DNA from: Chitinophagaceae bacterium
GTDB lineage: Bacteria; Bacteroidota; Bacteroidia; Chitinophagales; Chitinophagaceae
DNA: 15,493 nt
Direction: 5' to 3'
NCBI GenBank assembly: GCA_947442905.1
Contig: CANEWV010000010.1
Location: forward strand, 1 to 15,493
In this document: positions 14,378 through 15,493 of the stretch, piece after piece
How the letters are laid out: each line of letters begins with the position of its first letter
How positions within the stretch are numbered: position 1 is the stretch's first letter
The notes under the pieces: generated by a model
Told to the model about the DNA's origin: nothing
The model's input: the letters and a program-made list of their open reading frames with translations, nothing else
Database searches by the model: none
Position numbers and translations under genes: made by a program

Positions 14378-15451
14378 ATGAATTCGTATAAAACACTTTT
14401 GTATACTTCGGTCCTCTTGTTTGTTGCATCGGGCATACTATATGCTATGGGTCTTACCCAGTATGTAGGTTTTAGTGTAGCTTCTGCATTTTTACTATTA
14501 AGTATTGCCGTAAAATACACCAACAACTACAAAGGATTTAGTTTTACACTCGTGATTTTTTCGGCAGTATCCCTTTCTTTATCTCAGCCACAATTATTTA
14601 CAGTATGGGGTGACTATAAACTAACAGGGCTGATAGTTCCGCTTATCCAGTTGATTATGTTTGGCATGGGCACCTCTATGAGCATGAAAGATTTTGCACT
14701 AGTAGTAAAAACACCAAAAGGTGTTATTATAGGCGTGGTAAGTCAGTTTGCTATTATGCCAACACTAGGTTTTTTACTAGCCTCCATCTCTAATTTGCCA
14801 CCCGAAATAGCGGCAGGCATTATTTTAATTGGATGTTCTCCAAGTGGGCTTGCTTCCAATGTAATGTCTTATTTAGCCAAAGCAAACCTTGCCTTATCTA
14901 TTACCATTACTTCAATTACAACCTTGATTGCACCATTTGTTACTCCCTTACTCATGAAACTTTTTGCTGGCGAATTGGTTGAAATAGATGTTACTAAAAT
15001 GATGTGGGATATTAATAAAATGATTTTACTCCCAATTGGTGCTGGACTTATTTTCAATCAATTTTTAAAAGGAAAATTAAAATGGATGGATAGTGCTATG
15101 CCTGTTGTTTCAATGGCTGGTATTGCTGCAATCATCACCATTATTACCGCTTCAGGTAGAGACAACTTACTTACTATTGGACCTATCCTAATTGGTATTG
15201 TAGTCATACACAATACAGCTGGTTATTTACTAGGCTATTGGAGCGGCAAACTATTTAAAATGCCTGAACAAGATTGTAGAACCATTGCTATCGAAGTGGG
15301 TATGCAAAATGGAGGACTTGCTTCTGGCCTTGCGCAACAATTAGGCAAAGCAGCTACTATGGGACTCGCGCCTGCCGTATTTGGACCCTTCATGAATATT
15401 ACAGGATCTATTTTAGCATCCTACTGGCATAAGCGGGAACCAAAAAATTAA
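14378..15451 (+). CDS. BASS family sodium symporter (bile acid:Na+ symporter type) with N-terminal membrane extension
   Basis: 357 residues of mostly hydrophobic sequence, about 11-12 membrane helices. The SBF core (PF01758) starts near residue 83: QLIMFGMGTSMSMKDF, GCSPSGLASNVMSYLAKAN, and EVGMQNGGLAS where E306 and Q310 match the sodium-site Glu and Gln, four residues apart, of the Neisseria ASBT homologue. Residues 1-72 add two or three helices beyond the usual 300-320-residue length. Family members import organic acids such as pyruvate, ketopantoate or bile acids with sodium. As the last gene of an operon of exported enzymes it is well placed to bring the final keto acid (pyruvate or a 2-keto-3-deoxy acid) into the cytoplasm, though the substrate is inference. 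It begins 22 bases after the RraA-type gene. Confidence 0.92.
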   Translation: MNSYKTLLYTSVLLFVASGILYAMGLTQYVGFSVASAFLLLSIAVKYTNNYKGFSFTLVIFSAVSLSLSQPQLFTVWGDYKLTGLIVPLIQLIMFGMGTSMSMKDFALVVKTPKGVIIGVVSQFAIMPTLGFLLASISNLPPEIAAGIILIGCSPSGLASNVMSYLAKANLALSITITSITTLIAPFVTPLLMKLFAGELVEIDVTKMMWDINKMILLPIGAGLIFNQFLKGKLKWMDSAMPVVSMAGIAAIITIITASGRDNLLTIGPILIGIVVIHNTAGYLLGYWSGKLFKMPEQDCRTIAIEVGMQNGGLASGLAQQLGKAATMGLAPAVFGPFMNITGSILASYWHKREPKN

Positions 15452-15457
15452 GGAAGT

Positions 15458-15493
15458 TTAGTTAAACTGAATCACACCGTACTTTTCAAATTC
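15458..15493 (-). CDS. Possible C-terminal end of a minus-strand gene (partial, EFEKYGVIQFN)
   Basis: On the minus strand the last 36 bases read GAA TTT GAA AAG ... AAC TAA, eleven codons and a stop at 15458-15460. The reading has good Bacteroidota codon use and lies 6 bases from the convergent symporter stop. It is too short to name. Confidence 0.35.
   Translation of the reverse strand, partial: EFEKYGVIQFN

Noticed and set aside
15455..15468. AGTTTAGTTAAACT hairpin as a terminator of the pathway operon
   Set aside because: Only 5-6 AT pairs and no following T-run.

Overview
The window looks like a piece of a Bacteroidota chromosome, probably a Chitinophagaceae or Sphingobacteriales relative. 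The evidence is an AT-rich sequence, A-rich untranslated leaders without clear Shine-Dalgarno sites, a perfect TAnnTTTG promoter element, a TonB receptor with an N-terminal carboxypeptidase-regulatory-like domain, PorT-type barrel and lipoprotein genes, and almost every product carrying a Sec, lipoprotein or Tat signal. No rRNA, tRNA, CRISPR array, insertion sequence or transcription factor gene was seen.

Layout. (1) Positions 1-2865, minus strand: a quinoprotein (PQQ) dehydrogenase with an inserted cytochrome c domain, followed 6 bases later by a secreted DRGH-type nuclease cut off by the window edge. (2) Positions 2990-6845, plus strand: an outer-membrane uptake operon made of a small secreted protein ending in RGPP, a ZnuD-like TonB-dependent receptor, a lipoprotein translationally coupled to it (ATGA overlap), and an outer-membrane beta-barrel. 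It closes with a strong intrinsic terminator at 6873-6907. (3) Positions 6961-8748, plus: a sorbosone-dehydrogenase-type quinoprotein with a C-terminal cytochrome c. It runs tail-to-tail into (4) 8732-9985, minus: a secreted amidohydrolase/deacetylase of the EF_0837 / cog3964 type. (5) From a 133-bp divergent intergenic region, a tight five-gene plus-strand operon at 10119-15451: a lactonase-RidA fusion, a Tat-exported RidA, a Tat-exported SelA/DgaE-like PLP enzyme, a Sec-exported RraA-type lyase/aldolase, and a BASS-family sodium symporter. A probable gene end on the minus strand touches the right edge.

The most interesting part is 6961-15451. Read together it resembles a catabolic route placed outside the cytoplasm: quinoprotein oxidation of an aldose-like substrate to a lactone, lactone opening, deacylation, PLP-dependent ammonia elimination, imine/enamine hydrolysis by two RidA modules, retro-aldol cleavage or decarboxylation by RraA, and sodium-driven import of the resulting acid. 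An amino-sugar acid such as an N-acetyl-hexosaminate would fit every step. The substrate and the pathway are inference; the export signals, the domain fusion and the catalytic residues are seen directly in the sequence.
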